Assembly (NCBI RefSeq): GCF_000264995.1
Contig: NW_006767441.1
Span: forward strand, 328,255 to 392,254
Length of the DNA: 64,000 bases
DNA from: Punctularia strigosozonata HHB-11173 SS5
Taxonomy: Eukaryota; Basidiomycota; Agaricomycetes; Corticiales; Punctulariaceae
Reading direction: 5' to 3'
The translations under genes and the position numbers were made by a program. Positions 1 to 11,412 of this stretch are shown piece by piece. Positions within the stretch are counted from its first letter, which is position 1; each line of letters begins with the position of its first letter. The notes beneath the pieces are model-generated. The model was not told the DNA's origin. It was given only the letters and a program-made list of their open reading frames with translations, and did no database searches.

Positions 1-2040
1 TCCTCGATATTTAGATCATCAAGGGTGTCTGAAATGCATGGATTTGTTCAGTGGTATGTACTACTATGTGGCTACCTGAATGTGATATTGAAGTTTAGAG
101 TAGGTGCTGGAGGTCTCTCTGTAGGCCTTGAGCAATCTGGCTTCATTGAATCAAAATGGGCTATAGACATGAATAATCTGGCTCTTGACACATTTCAGTG
201 AGTCTCACTTACCTACTGGGATAAAAAAACTTAACTCATTGTTTCAGAGCTAATCATCCTGGAGCCCAGGTGTTGAAGCAAGATTGCACCAGTGCACTTC
301 AGTGTGCGATTCAGAGTAAAGGAGGCATGCCCTCACCAGCTGATGTTGATATGATTGTTGGGGGTATGTGATCCTACTTACTTGAAATCTGAAGTCTGAT
401 TGATGAACTATTAGGTCCACCATGTCAATCATTCTCTGGATTAAACAGATCCAAGGTAATCTCCCTAAAATTTGTTATCATATTCATATATTCAACAAGT
501 TCATTTTTAGAGACTCAATGATCCAAGGTGAGTAGTAGTATATGTGCAAGTATAAGTTGTGATATTTATTTCACTAATAGGAACATGCTGCCAGCTGTTA
601 TGCTCTCTTTTATAGAGTTTTACCAGCCTAGGTTCTCAATTCTTGAGAATGTTGTTGGCTTTATATCCCACAAGGTCGATGGAACTCAATTTGGAAACCA
701 TGTTGGGGAAAGTCCAATTTCCTGGGCCATGCCCAAATTTGTGATGAGGGCTTATATTGCTCTTGGGTGAAATATCTTGTCAAACCAAGCTCTACAGTAT
801 ACTGAATACAAATAAAGTTATCAGGTTGGCTTCAGGATTCTACAAGCAGCCATGTATGGGACACCCCAGGAGCGACGCCGCTCTGTGTTTTTTGCATCTA
901 GACGTGATCTACCTGGCCCAGCATTTCCATTGCCAACACATTTTACAGCACGTGGCTGGGCATCTGCCACACCCTACGAGATTCCACTATCTCATCCCAC
1001 TCGGCTTACATATGAACTTGATGGGACAGTCTCACCTAGTCGTTCTATGCCTTTTGAGGCTGTCACGGTTGAAGATGCTATTTCTGACCTGGTGAGGATG
1101 GTTTGATCCTAAACATATAATAAGCTCATCTGGAAATAGCCTGTTTTCCACTGGATTCATCATGACATGCTTGGAACACAGGACAAAAACCACACACCAT
1201 GCTTTGAAGCTATTTCTAAATATGCTAAGACATGGCCAGGCTTTACTAAGCCAACCCTGTACAGAAGTCCACCACAGTCACTATATCAGAAATGGATAAG
1301 AAAGCAGAACTCAGATGACAAAGTTACCTATCAGTATACACCAACTTGGGGACAGATTGTTGTTGAACGGTGAGTAAGCATGTTAAACAATGGTTACAGA
1401 ATCATTCAATAGTGCCAGTGTTGTCAATGTACCAATGAAGCATGGTGCTAGTATAGCAGGTTTGTGCCATAATAACCATGCATCAATGTCTTAGCTCAAT
1501 GCTTCTACAGATGTACCAGATAAGTTACGGTTCCCTCGGTTCCTAATGGGAAAGAAAACAGGTCTGTTGATCTCATAGACAAGTTCAGGACATGGTGATG
1601 CTAATTGAATTTCAGGAGAAGAGGGATATTACCGCCGGCTTGAGGAACATGGGCAATTTCTCACTGTTGTCACTTCACTGGACCCAGGCACCCAAAAAGC
1701 TCGGCTATTGCATTACAATGTGAGTACTTCACACTGTTAGGAAAGTATGATCTGAGGCAGTGGTGATCTCTAGCAACGACGTGTCATTACTGTGAGAGAA
1801 GCTGCAAGGGCACAGGGGTATCCAGACAGATATATATTCATGCCTACACCTGAAAACAGCCTGAAGGATGTTGATCATGTGAGTAAATGATACAGGGCTA
1901 CTGCTGAAAAAGAGTCTCACCGATCACTCTTGTAGTATGTTCGGCAAATTGGCAATGCTGTCCCAATTCCACTGGGTTTAGCACTGGGGAAATGTGTTGG
2001 TAAAATGCTGCTACAGAACTGGGTACAAGCTTCAGAATAG
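1..2040 (+). CDS. DNMT1-type cytosine-5 DNA methyltransferase, 3' part (5' end outside window)
   Basis: Cytosine-5 DNA methyltransferase acting on chromosomal DNA in the nucleus. The catalytic motifs appear in family order across about ten short introns. Motif I (DLFSGAGGLS) is formed by joining base 53 to 104. Motif IV (GGPPCQSFSG) is around 355-440, with the catalytic Cys in PCQ. Motif VI (LENVVGF) is near 645, a variable target-recognition region lies at about 1140-1600, motif IX (TVREAARAQGYPD) near 1800 and motif X (QIGNAVP) near 1945. The stop is at 2038-2040. One exon is only 17 bases (511-527). The N-terminal part, where DNMT1/DIM-2 relatives carry BAH and targeting domains, lies left of the window. 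The gene is visibly richer in A+T than its neighbours. DIM-2, DNMT1 and other fungal subfamilies cannot be separated from this part alone. Confidence 0.93.
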
Positions 2041-3737
2041 AGATAAGAATGCTGATGAAGGCACATACAAATACATCACTGGAGTGGGAATGTGTATGTG
2101 GCATGTTCTGCACAGTGGTCAACATGTGGAGCAAGTGTGCATCAATATACTGCAAATTACATCAATATCATGGAGTCGTGTGAGTGCAACTTTATAATTA
2201 CTGATGGGAGGGCCCTGGTAACATTTTCCCCTGGCCCGAATACTTGAGCTGCGTCCAATCACGCTGCTGTTCCATAGACCTGTATACATGTTAGAGCGGC
2301 ACGGTCCACATTATCAACCAATTTTCATCAACAATGGGAATGAGAATATTGAATGACTCACAGCTCTCATTTACATTCCTTACAATTACTCCACGAGATC
2401 TCATCCATCAAGCAATAGCCAATAACTATTGACTTCTATGAGGCGGAGGTGGCTGGCTGGATCACCAGCGGTTGGAAGCATGTGCATGAGGGATACCTTG
2501 GTGCTTGCACGGTAAGTTGCTTTGATACTGGTGCAAGGTACGGTGAGAGTCACCTCTGGTACTGTCGTGATCTTCCCCGTGCAGAAGAGTCGCGGCGGGG
2601 ATGCCTCGCCTTGTTTGTTTTCAGACTCCCTTCGATGCAGATGGTGATGGCTGGGAGGCAAGCATCGGGGGCTAGCGAGTAGTGAGGTAAGCGCCGATGG
2701 CCTGAGACATCACCGGCAGACAAGACCTCGAGCCCGGCCCTAGCTGAGAGGGAGCATAGTAGGGCTGGGTGGTCGTTTAAGCCAATAACCGACTCGTAGG
2801 TGCTCTCGGCAACTGCACGAGCAGCATACGATCCCAAAGGCACATCTTTGGCAGTCTTCTCCAACATGTTTCTGAACTTGCGCGCAGTGGAGAACTTGCG
2901 TGGGTCCACCTAACCCGCGGATCTGAGCGAGTATGTCAGCAGAAGGCCAGGGCATGACGCAGATATACGCACGGGGAAACAACTCGAATAGGATCTACGC
3001 TCATCTTGAAGTTGCGAACTCCAGGTGCTGTGGCCGACCGCGATGAACTTGTCGGCGTCGGACGAGGGGTTATCAAGTCCAGTCCTGCACGTACTGGCCT
3101 TGGGAGGATCTAAGCGAACGGGTGAGCACTATACCGACCGCGGTGTGCATATGCGCACCTGTTGTCATTAAACATCGATCCGGGTGCTTTCAATCTATGC
3201 TGGCTCGAGCCACTACAGCTTATTGATGCCCTTAGAATATTACGGGCCATCTGTGCGCTCGGATTCATTCAGACAGGAAATGGCTGTGGTTCGATCCTCG
3301 CGTGTGGGCGTTCATCTCTTCATCGTGCCAGCAGGCCCCTGAGCGTATACATGTTTGCGACGCGACTGCGTATATGTATAAAGAATCACGGTCCATGTCA
3401 GCTGCCTGTCATAGCTAAAATGGAAAAGGCGGCATACACGGTGAACACGATGTCGCGTTTGTGCAAAGACCATATTATTGTGCATTTGGACTTGACAGTC
3501 GTGTTCGGACGATGGTCAATCCGTGCCGCTTCTATGTTCTTACAAGTGGGCAGAGGATCAGAGATTTCGCCAAAGCGAGCGACCGAGACGCGACTCGCAA
3601 AGCGAGCGTCAACCTGCGTCAACGCGTCGCGTCCTTAACGCACGCGTGTTCATCGGACGCCGGCCGCATGTAGTGTCAGCTTTGCCTTCAGACTCCCGCG
3701 TTCAGCCGGGCTAGTTGACGATTCAAGACAATCTGCC
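2041..3737. other. Intergenic stretch without a supported gene
   Basis: No gene can be supported here. The left part continues the A+T-rich composition of the methyltransferase. The longest protein-like stretch is on the minus strand at about 2909-2550, opening with a GTG codon directly after a TTAG. It could be an internal exon of an unrecognised gene, but I found no convincing partner exons. A 158-codon frame at 3162-3638 on the plus strand has no family features and is probably chance. The right end must hold the promoter of the MYND gene at 3738. Confidence 0.4.
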
Positions 3738-5238
3738 ATGTCCAGCGCCACTGTCTCACCAGAACTGATCAATCTACTCAAACAGCTGGACCTGAACGTC
3801 GACGCAATGGAGCCATTCAAACGAGAGGAGCTCGTGGACGCTCTGAACTGCATGAACGTCAACGTCAAGGCGAATACGAAGTTGCCGATGAAGTCGTTGG
3901 AACATCTGCTCGGGCTGTCACTAGAGGCTGCTCAAAGAGTTCCGAGACTGCTTAAGGATGGCACGCCTTTGGATCCGTCCGGGCTTGGTCCCTGGCAAGG
4001 TCGCGACCTGATTGATGCGGTTAACATAGGCAATCTCCACGAGGCGTTTCAGAATGCACGGCGCGGAAGCAGGGACGTGGAATTATACAAGGACGTCTTC
4101 ATGGATCTCAGGCAAGCACCATGTCTAATGCAACATGTTGCGCCGCTGAGCCTCCGTGATTAGGCAGACGGTGATGGCCGTTGGAAAGGGGTGTGACGAC
4201 GGACGAACATGTTTTGTTATCCAACCGAGGGACGAGAAGGAGCAGGAAGCCGCCATCAACCTTCGAGTGAGCGTCAATTCTATTGCGATAGTGTCCAAGT
4301 CTCCTTGGATAAATGCTGACACAGACCGGCAGGTGGTTTCTACGCATGTTTTGAGCGAGAAGACACCGATTATTGTTGTCCTTTACCGAATCATCACTCT
4401 TTCGAACGCTCAGGAAGGTTTCCAGTGGCTCGAGAAAAGGCACGTACAATGCGAGATAGTGAATACATTCTGCACGCCGGCGGAACAGAAACTCGTCAAA
4501 TTACTCCTCCAACGCAACTCTAAGCTCATTTCTCCCGACTTTAAGCCGTCCAGACTCTCAGGCGAAGACAATTTCTCTGTCTCATGCGTGTTGCCCATCG
4601 GACCTCTCGATTTTGCGGACGTAGCACGCTTGAACGCGGACGAGCTGAAAGGCTGTATCGTGTGCGGGAAACAGACGCTCAAGGAATGTAGTAGATGTCG
4701 CAGCGCCAAGTACTGCGGCCCCGGTACATCTCCCGAGTTCTCCGTGTATCTCAGCCGGCTGACGTGTTATTCTTGGGCTTCAGAATGCCAAAAATCTCAC
4801 TGGCGGGAACACAAGCCCGTTTGCCGCTCTATCGAAGGCGGCGAATGGCGCAGGTTCATTATGGCCCCTGCTCCGGCTGACGCGAAACCTGGGATGCGCG
4901 TCGTCACACTCAATCGCTTCAGCTCGCCTGGGGACACGGACCCGAGCTCGACCGCAGAGGTGGGAGACTCACCTGGACCAAACATTCATGGCGACCGGCC
5001 GTTCATCGCCAAGATTCAGAAGGGCAACCCGATCCAATGCATGCTCGTGTACGATCAACAGAGGAGCTTCCAAGGTTTCATCCCTCGCGGGGGCCAGGAG
5101 ATGGAGTACGGGGAACTGATGGAACAGATGAAAACTGGTTGGAACGGGATTAAAGTGTATCGGTGGGCGAAGCGCGCGGCAGACAAGGAGCTCATGGTCT
5201 GCCTGAACCGAGGGCCGAGTGAATTCCCGCCGTGGTAG
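3738..5238 (+). CDS. MYND zinc-finger protein (copy 1)
   Basis: Protein of unknown function with a C-terminal MYND zinc finger, a fold that usually mediates protein contacts. Exons by eye: 3738-4111, 4164-4266, 4333-4723, 4784-5238. The first intron uses a GC donor. The intron at 4724-4783 splits the zinc finger, and joining it gives Cys pairs CxxC, CSRC, a YC-x3-C pair and a final HxxxC, the usual MYND pattern. After the finger comes a conserved tail with VYDQQRSFQGF and KVYRWAKR. A gene at 9574-8179 on the other strand encodes a paralog with the same domain order, matching intron positions and the same tail, which independently supports these joins. ILV2 lies between them. The start is the first ATG that matches the paralog's N-terminal region. 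Confidence 0.85.
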
Positions 5239-5554
5239 TGCTGACGAGGTGGTTCGAGCTGTTGTCGCCCGCAGAGTTGCTATGTACATGGATGCCACAT
5301 CTCACGAACATCGTATTCATTGTCGTCCGAACTTGCGGCACCGACGGGTTCTGCTGCGTACCACTTGAAGCTTGTCGGCCCAGCCGCGGGGGTGGGGCCT
5401 TCACATGACTCACCAAGAGCCGTCCGTCGTCGGACTTGTTCGGCGTCCCCACGAGTCATTTTACCCAGCGCTTTTAGTTGCAGCGCCCTCGTCCAGGCTC
5501 ATTCCTCCGTTCCTCTTTCCCCGTCTCTGCCTCTGCTCGTCGTTAACCACGACG
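5239..5554. other. MYND copy 1 to ILV2 intergenic region
   Basis: Promoter and 5' leader of ILV2. It holds a Gcn4-type TGACTCA site (listed separately). A pyrimidine-rich stretch at about 5440-5540, typical of fungal promoters upstream of transcription starts, precedes the ATG. No gene is seen here. Confidence 0.5.
5406..5412 (+). promoter_or_regulatory. Gcn4-type TGACTCA site upstream of ILV2
   Basis: A perfect TGACTCA heptamer lies about 145 bases upstream of the ILV2 start. A reverse-strand TGACTCG lies further right, near 5452-5458. This heptamer is the consensus for the Gcn4/CpcA general amino-acid-control activator, which commonly controls branched-chain amino acid genes in fungi. The sites are read directly; the regulation is inferred. 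Confidence 0.5.
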
Positions 5555-7731
5555 ATGTCGCTCATTGCACCCAAAATGCGCGCGTCGAGCGCCACAAAAG
5601 CTCCCTCCCTCGCGCGCTCCCGCTCCAACGTCGCGGCCGCGAGTAGCTCCTTCCTAGAGGCTCGCTCCAGAGTAAAGGAGCACGCACGGAACATCAGCAG
5701 AACATCGTCTAAGAATGCCTCTGTTGAACCATCTATGTGAGCGATAGACGTATTCATCACCATCCTTACCTCTGATATCCATGCCAGTCACCGACCTGCC
5801 CCTGCGCCGAACTTTCAGCAGCTGCCTCCGAGAACACAAGTACCGGGGCCCACCGCGCCAACGCAGGCGCCTAAGGCAGCCCTCGACCACTCCTTCATCG
5901 GCATGTCTGGAGGCCAGATCTTCCACGAGATGATGCTTCGACACGGTGTAAAGCACATCTTCGGTTACCCAGGAGGCGCCATTCTCCCGGTCTTCGACGC
6001 CATCTACAACTCCCCGCACTTCGACTTCGTCCTTCCAAGACATGAGCAGGGCGCAGGTCACATGGCGGAGGGTTATGCCCGCGTGTCCGGCAAGCCCGGG
6101 GTCGTTCTCGTTACCTCTGGCCCCGGAGCTACGAACGTCGTGACACCCATGCAGGATGCGTTGAGCGACGGCATCCCTCTGGTTGTCTTCACTGGTCAGG
6201 TAGCGACGTCTGCCATCGGTTCTGACGCCTTTCAAGAAGCAGACATCGTCGGCATCTCGCGCAGCTGCACGAAGTGGAATATCATGGTGACAGACATCGC
6301 CGAGCTACCGAGGCGCATCAATGAGGCGTTCAAGATCGCCACCACCGGCCGTCCGGGTCCCGTTCTCGTTGACCTTCCCAAGGATATCACGGCCAGCATT
6401 CTCCGCAACCCTCTGCCATACAAGGCCACTACACCCGGATCGCCGCTGGGCCTCCCGTCGAACCCCTTGCAGCAAGTGGAGGAGACTTGCGACATCGCTC
6501 TGCTACAGCGCGCCGCGGACCTCATCAACCAATCCCGCCGGCCTATCATCTACGCCGGCAATGGCGTCCTTTCGTCTCCGGAGGGACCGGAGCTGCTCCG
6601 CAAGCTGTCGCAGGACGGCAATATCCCCGTCACGACGACCCTTCAGGGGCTCGGTGCATACGACGAGCAGGACCCCAAGTCACTGCATATGCTCGGGATG
6701 CACGGCTCGGCGTACGCAAACCTTGCGATGCAAGAAGCGGACGTGATCATTGCCCTAGGCGCGCGGTTTGACGACCGCGTAACGGGTAAGGTCGACACGT
6801 TTGCGCCCACTGCGCGCGCGGCTGCAATTCAAGGCCGCGGCGGCATCATCCACTTCGAGATCCAACCGAAGAACGTGAATAAGGTTGTCGACGCAACCAT
6901 CCCCGTCCTCGGCGACGTCGTAGCAAACCTTGCCGGCCTTGTGCCGTACATTCGCCACGCGCCGCGCGAGGAGTGGTTCGACGACATCCGTCAGTGGAAG
7001 GAAAAGTACCCTTTCACCTACATCAAGAGCGCAGAGGGTCGGCCGATGAAGCCGCAGGAGGTCGTAGAGGAGCTTGACGCACAGACGCGGGATTGCAAGG
7101 GTGACGTGGTTGTCACCACTGGTGTCGGCCAGCACCAGATGTGGGCCGCACAGCATTACAGGTGGACACACCCTCGGTCTATGGTCACCTCGGGCGGTTT
7201 GGGCACCATGGGCTTTGGCCTCCCGGCGGCTATCGGCGCCAAGGTTGCCGCGCCGGAAAAAATCGTTGTTGACATTGATGGCGATGCCTCGTTCAGCATG
7301 ACCGCGATGGAGCTCGCTACGGCGTCTCAGTACAGCATCGGTGTGAAGGTGCTGATCCTCAACAACGAGTTTCAGGGCATGGTCCTGCAATGGCAAGGTA
7401 CGCGGGCTTGGTTCCACTTGATCCCCCAGTTGCTCATTTTCGTGCAGATCTCTTCTACGAGAAGCGCTACTCGCATACGCGCATGACCAACCCTGACTTC
7501 GTGAAGCTCGCGAACGCGATGGGCGTGCACGCCATACGGTGTCACACCGCCGCGGAGCTACCGGAGAAAATGAAAGAGTTCCTTGAATACGACAACTCCA
7601 AGCCGGTCGTGATGGAGTGCATCGTCGAGCCCGGCGAGCACGTGTTCCCCATGGTGCCCGCCGGCAAGGCTCTGCATGAGCAGCTGCTGCACCCGAGCCT
7701 CGCCGCCGCTGCGACCACCAAAAAGGCGTAA
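5555..7731 (+). CDS. ILV2: Acetolactate synthase catalytic subunit, mitochondrial
   Basis: First common enzyme of valine, leucine and isoleucine synthesis. It is TPP-dependent and condenses pyruvate with pyruvate or 2-ketobutyrate in mitochondria. Exons: 5555-5736, 5788-7397, 7448-7731. The N-terminal ~60 residues are rich in Arg, Ser and Ala with almost no acidic residues, as expected of a mitochondrial transit peptide. Then come the TPP-binding catalytic region (FGYPGGAILPVFDAIY, with the conserved Glu in RHEQGAGHMAEG), the central FAD-type domain, and the C-terminal TPP/Mg site (DIDGDASF...NNEFQGMV). All conserved blocks are intact. At the residue matching yeast Pro192 (Arabidopsis Pro197), the motif reads GQVATSAIG, with Ala encoded at 6203-6205. 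The herbicide-site Trp of VLQWQ is present. The gene is flanked by MYND paralogs on both sides and has a TGACTCA site upstream. Confidence 0.97.
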
Positions 7732-8178
7732 TTTTTTATGAACTGTACTTTACACGCCGCATTCATCCCTTACGTTCTTCTCACCCATCTTCCACTGCAT
7801 CGCTATTATTAACTCACGCGGATCCTTCTCGCATATTCAGCATCCGCTCGCACGGGCTTTACTGGCAATGTATTCATAACACAGGTCGTCGCTTCTGCTT
7901 TTTGGTGGCGTGTATATGTATAGTAAATATGGCCACTTCGGGGGGCTTACGACGACAGAAACGTCCAAGGCATTTCACGAATATATCGTTATGCGTCTCT
8001 AGGTTCCGCAACGTAAGGTGTGTGGGATCTTTGCCACGGAGATGCATAAAGGTGATCGCGCCGAGTTGCGCTGATGAGCTACAGTACATTGAGAAAGCCT
8101 CAAGTCTATCTCTATCGTTGCCTGAGGAATGGACGTTCGAGCCCGAAGTGCGCTCCGCTGAGGTGCTAAGACACGTCT
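7732..8178. other. ILV2 / MYND copy 2 convergent intergenic region
   Basis: Two genes converge here, so the stretch should hold both 3' untranslated regions. The plus-strand frame at 7902-8315 is antisense to the last exon of MYND copy 2 and shows no family features. I see no further gene. Confidence 0.5.
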
Positions 8179-9574
8179 CTACCATTTGGGATCCTGAGGA
8201 GGGGCGCGATCAAGGCAGATCGTCAATTCGTTATCTCCGGTCCGTTGAGCCCAGCGATATATTTTCGCGCCTAGGTACCCTGTTTTCATCTCTTCCATCA
8301 TCTCGTCGTAGATAGTCGGTTGGGTGGCCCTTGTAATATATCCCTGGAAGCTCCGCTGCTGATCGTAAACAAGTACCGCGGCACCAGCTTGAAGCTTGAC
8401 TAGAAACGGTCTGCCCTGGTGAACATCCGGAGGTGCGACGTCGTTCGCTTTGTGCTGGTAGTGTTCAGGGAACCGATGCATCGGCGTGCGTTTGTTGAGG
8501 AGCGTGCTGACCATCCCTTCCATCCCTTGCAGCGTCGGCCCGAACGTATACGTACGCCATGTTCCACCGGCAACCGAAGTGCAAAAGCGTCGGTGTTCCG
8601 GCCAGTGGGCCGTCTGGCATTCTATACGCGACCTAGTGAGCATGCGTCAACTTGAGACAGCCGTCTTGGAGTCCTACCGTCGCTGCAATAGTTGGCGCTT
8701 TGGCATTTGCCGCACACGCGCGTCTTAAGCTTGCCACACATGAGGCAACCCGCCTTGTTCTGCGAGTTCAGCGAGCCCACATCTTCAGAGCCAACAGGCC
8801 CGATGGGCAGCAAGCAGCTCCGTTTGAAAAGCCTCTCGCTCTCATGCTTCTTGGGTTTATAATCGGCTCCGAGAACTTTCGAGTTTGTCTCCAACATCTT
8901 CAGCAGTAGCTTCTGCGTCAATGGTGCGCACAAGATTGGTTGGATGCCGCCTGATCGGTCTTGCGCATCCAACCATGCAAGCGCTTTCGCCGGTTGTCGG
9001 TCGTCAAAGACATCGTAGAGGACGGTTATGAGAGGTGTTCTGTCGTCCAGGGCATGAACGGAGACCATCTTCAGCGGCGCAAGCGTTCAGTGGTTGATAT
9101 GATACATTGAACGGCGGCAAAGGCTCACTCGTAGGTTGATCGCCGCCGACCCTTCCCGACCGCGAACAACGACACTTTTCATCCTATTGTCCCAATTGCG
9201 CTGGAAGTCTGCTACGACCTGCCTGTCAAAAAGCTTGCGCTGAATCCGCCATGCAAACAGCAAGGCATTGTGAAAACGGACCTGAGCTCTGTGAAGACGT
9301 CCAAGACACCATCCTTGGTTATAGTAGCCCCTATTGCTTCCTCAAGGGTGGCACGGCGTGAAGCCTTCTGAATAGCGCCTCCTGACCATGCCGGGAGAGC
9401 TACCGGGTTCACTGGCAGGTCGTCGGGCACAGTGTGCTCCATATCCTGTGCGGCCTTCAGCGTGGCTCTGAGCCTCTTTTCCAGAGCCTTTTCGGCCAGC
9501 TTGCTATCGGCTGGTATATCCACGTCCATCGACGAGAGAATAGTGCGATACTCTTCCCTGCTGACAGCTTGCAT
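8179..9574 (-). CDS. MYND zinc-finger protein (copy 2, paralog of 3738-5238)
   Basis: Paralog of the MYND gene on the other side of ILV2, in opposite orientation. Exons on the minus strand: 9574-9282, 9223-9129, 9068-8678, 8621-8179. The same features recur: an N-terminal helical region, the linker joined at INLR, a MYND finger split by an intron at the same codon (YCSDECQTAHW after joining), and the tail VYDQQRSFQGY and KIYRWAQR. Here the first intron has a normal GT donor while copy 1 has GC. Identity is moderate, so the duplication is not recent. Function is unknown. A 15-base tandem duplication lies in the 5' leader just upstream of the start. Confidence 0.85.
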
Positions 9575-9588
9575 GGTAAGAGGATGTC

Positions 9589-9618
9589 GCGAGACAAAGC
9601 TACGCGAGACAAAGCTAC
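9589..9618. repeat. 15-base perfect tandem duplication
   Basis: The 15-mer gcgagacaaagctac occurs twice head to tail at 9589-9603 and 9604-9618. It lies just upstream of the start of MYND copy 2, so probably in its 5' untranslated region. Confidence 0.85.
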
Positions 9619-10138
9619 AATGTGCAGGTTTAGATAACACAAGGAGGATGAGGGAAGAAAGGGCGACGCGCTTCACGCCAGGGGGGGCCGAGGATGCCAA
9701 ATTTCGAGCTTTATCCTGCCCGGAATCTGAGGCCAGCCATTGCACGATTGGAGGTCGACATTCCGTTTACGTGTTACGATGGTCTCGTACGATTCCAATA
9801 TGTTGCATCTACGTAGCACAGCGAGCATCGGCTATGACTTCGTCGTCTTCCAGCGTACATAGCATGATACCCTATGAAGCCGTTTGCGTATGACTCTCTG
9901 TGGATTGGAACGGAGATGCATATGGTCTGGCGCACGGACTACCATAGGCCTATGAGTGCAGCAGAGCCAAAGAGACAACCAGCTATGTCGATACCAGCTT
10001 CAGGTTGCAACTGATGGATTACACAACTTGCGTCGCGGCGAATGCCACGGGCCCAAATCCTTGGCTCCACCACTTCGTCCACCAACTTGGTTGATCTGTA
10101 ACGACATCAACTTCCAGATCTTCCAGACTTCGACAACA
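9619..10138. other. Divergent promoter region
   Basis: Region between MYND copy 2 (leftward) and the ECM15-like gene (rightward). It should hold both promoters. No other gene or clear regulatory site was recognised. Confidence 0.45.
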
Positions 10139-10834
10139 ATGTCAACCATCGATCTATACGCCGTCGCAGGCAAAGTACATTTCTTTCCGTGGAAGATCTC
10201 GGATTGACGATCTGCGCAACGCCAGATTTCTGTCTGATACCCATCGGTGCGTATCTAAACTGAAATTATCGACATTTCTGATCGTTAAACGGTCGACATG
10301 TCTCACAGGGACGGGGGAACCTTCGGTACATTTGGCTACGAAGAGACCGCGGAAGCACCCCCTAATCACCGCTTTGTACGGCGCCAGGTCGCCATCCATG
10401 TCGCAGAATGCCAACGCGTTCTCGAGAAAACGGGGCTGAAGTACAAAGCACGTAGAAATGCAGAATGTCCAACGTCGATGGTAATGGTGCTGACATTAGC
10501 TTGATAGATGCAGTGAGTAGGCAATTTCTGTACGGGACGCACATACATGACCCTGCGATCAAGCGGATATGGCACCAACATAGGCGCGTTCTGTTTATCC
10601 CATGACTAGAAAACTAAAAACCAAGACGCGTGTATCATCACAGAAGGACCGTGGTCCGAAGTCTCGAAGGCTATCCATGACTGTCATGCTGCAGTTCACG
10701 CCATGGGTGCTCCTCGAATTGCGACAGATATCCGTATCGGTACCCGGGTCGACAGAGAAATACTTCCCGGAACTGGTAACGAAGGCAAAGTGGCCCGCGT
10801 GGAAGAAATCCTGGCTAAGGCCAATCAGAAGTAG
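10139..10834 (+). CDS. ECM15/MTH1187 (UPF0045, thiamine-binding-like) family protein with a 5-base exon
   Basis: Small protein of the MTH1187/YkoF-like fold; relatives include yeast ECM15 and thiamine-binding proteins. The role is unproven. Joining seven exons gives a 114-residue protein with the family blocks DFCLIPIGTGEPSV, GYGTNIEGPW and ATDIRIGTRVD, ending VEEILAKANQK. Exons: 10139-10169, 10226-10246, 10309-10325, 10388-10447, 10508-10512, 10564-10583, 10644-10834. The fifth exon is only ATGCA; it supplies Met-His in KYKMHGYGTN and restores frame. Introns 1, 4 and 6 have GC donors, the others GT. The result matches the family's usual length (about 100-115 residues) with no gap, which supports the joins. 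No continuous reading frame shows the gene, so an automated call could easily miss it. Confidence 0.88.
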
Positions 10835-11412
10835 CAACGGAGACGGATGCGAAGAAGAATGTGCTGTGTGATGTTCAAGTGTAGGCCCAAAATACTGTAA
10901 CGGCCTGCATGGCTGATTTAGGCTATAGATCTAGATTGACTGTATTTTCCGAACTTGCGTGTATCTTCCGCATTTGATATGCCTGCATCTGGATGCTAGC
11001 CGCCTCCCAAAGCCACCGTGTCCGGTGCATTCTCTTCGCTTGCTGCGTCACCGCTACATCACAGAAATCAGTATCGTTCACTCCCGGACCGACATCCCTT
11101 GCTCACATGACCTTCCCCGTGGGTCTTCCTACTCTTGCAAGATTCGGGACAGAAATGTGCTTCTCCCGGACAGACTCCGGCTGCACCGATATTCTTGCCC
11201 GTGCTCCATTCAACTGATACAGCGATGCTTCCTTTCAACTTCTCCGGTCACATGGTCGACCCTCCTGCTCGTATTCGACGGCCCGACATCGACGCGGTCA
11301 GACGCCGGTATACATGTTGCATCCAAGGGCAAAGCTGGTATAAAGATATCCAGTTGCATGCGCACTCTGATCATCTTTATACGTCGACCATCTTGAAGGC
11401 AGCTCGGTCACG
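10835..11412. other. Intergenic region upstream of GH79
   Basis: No gene was recognised. The right part holds a TATAAAG box at 11339-11345, about 70 bases before the GH79 start. Open frames here show no family features. Confidence 0.45.
11339..11345 (+). promoter_or_regulatory. Putative TATA box of the GH79 gene
   Basis: TATAAAG lies 68 bases before the ATG at 11413, a spacing plausible for a short fungal 5' leader. Called on position and sequence only. Confidence 0.4.

Noticed and set aside
3290-3310. Second tRNA-like B box (GGTTCGATCC)
   Set aside because: The flanking bases do not form a T stem, acceptor stem or anticodon arm.
3162-3638. 158-codon open frame as a gene
   Set aside because: No family features, overlapping frames of similar length, and it lies in the promoter region of the MYND gene.
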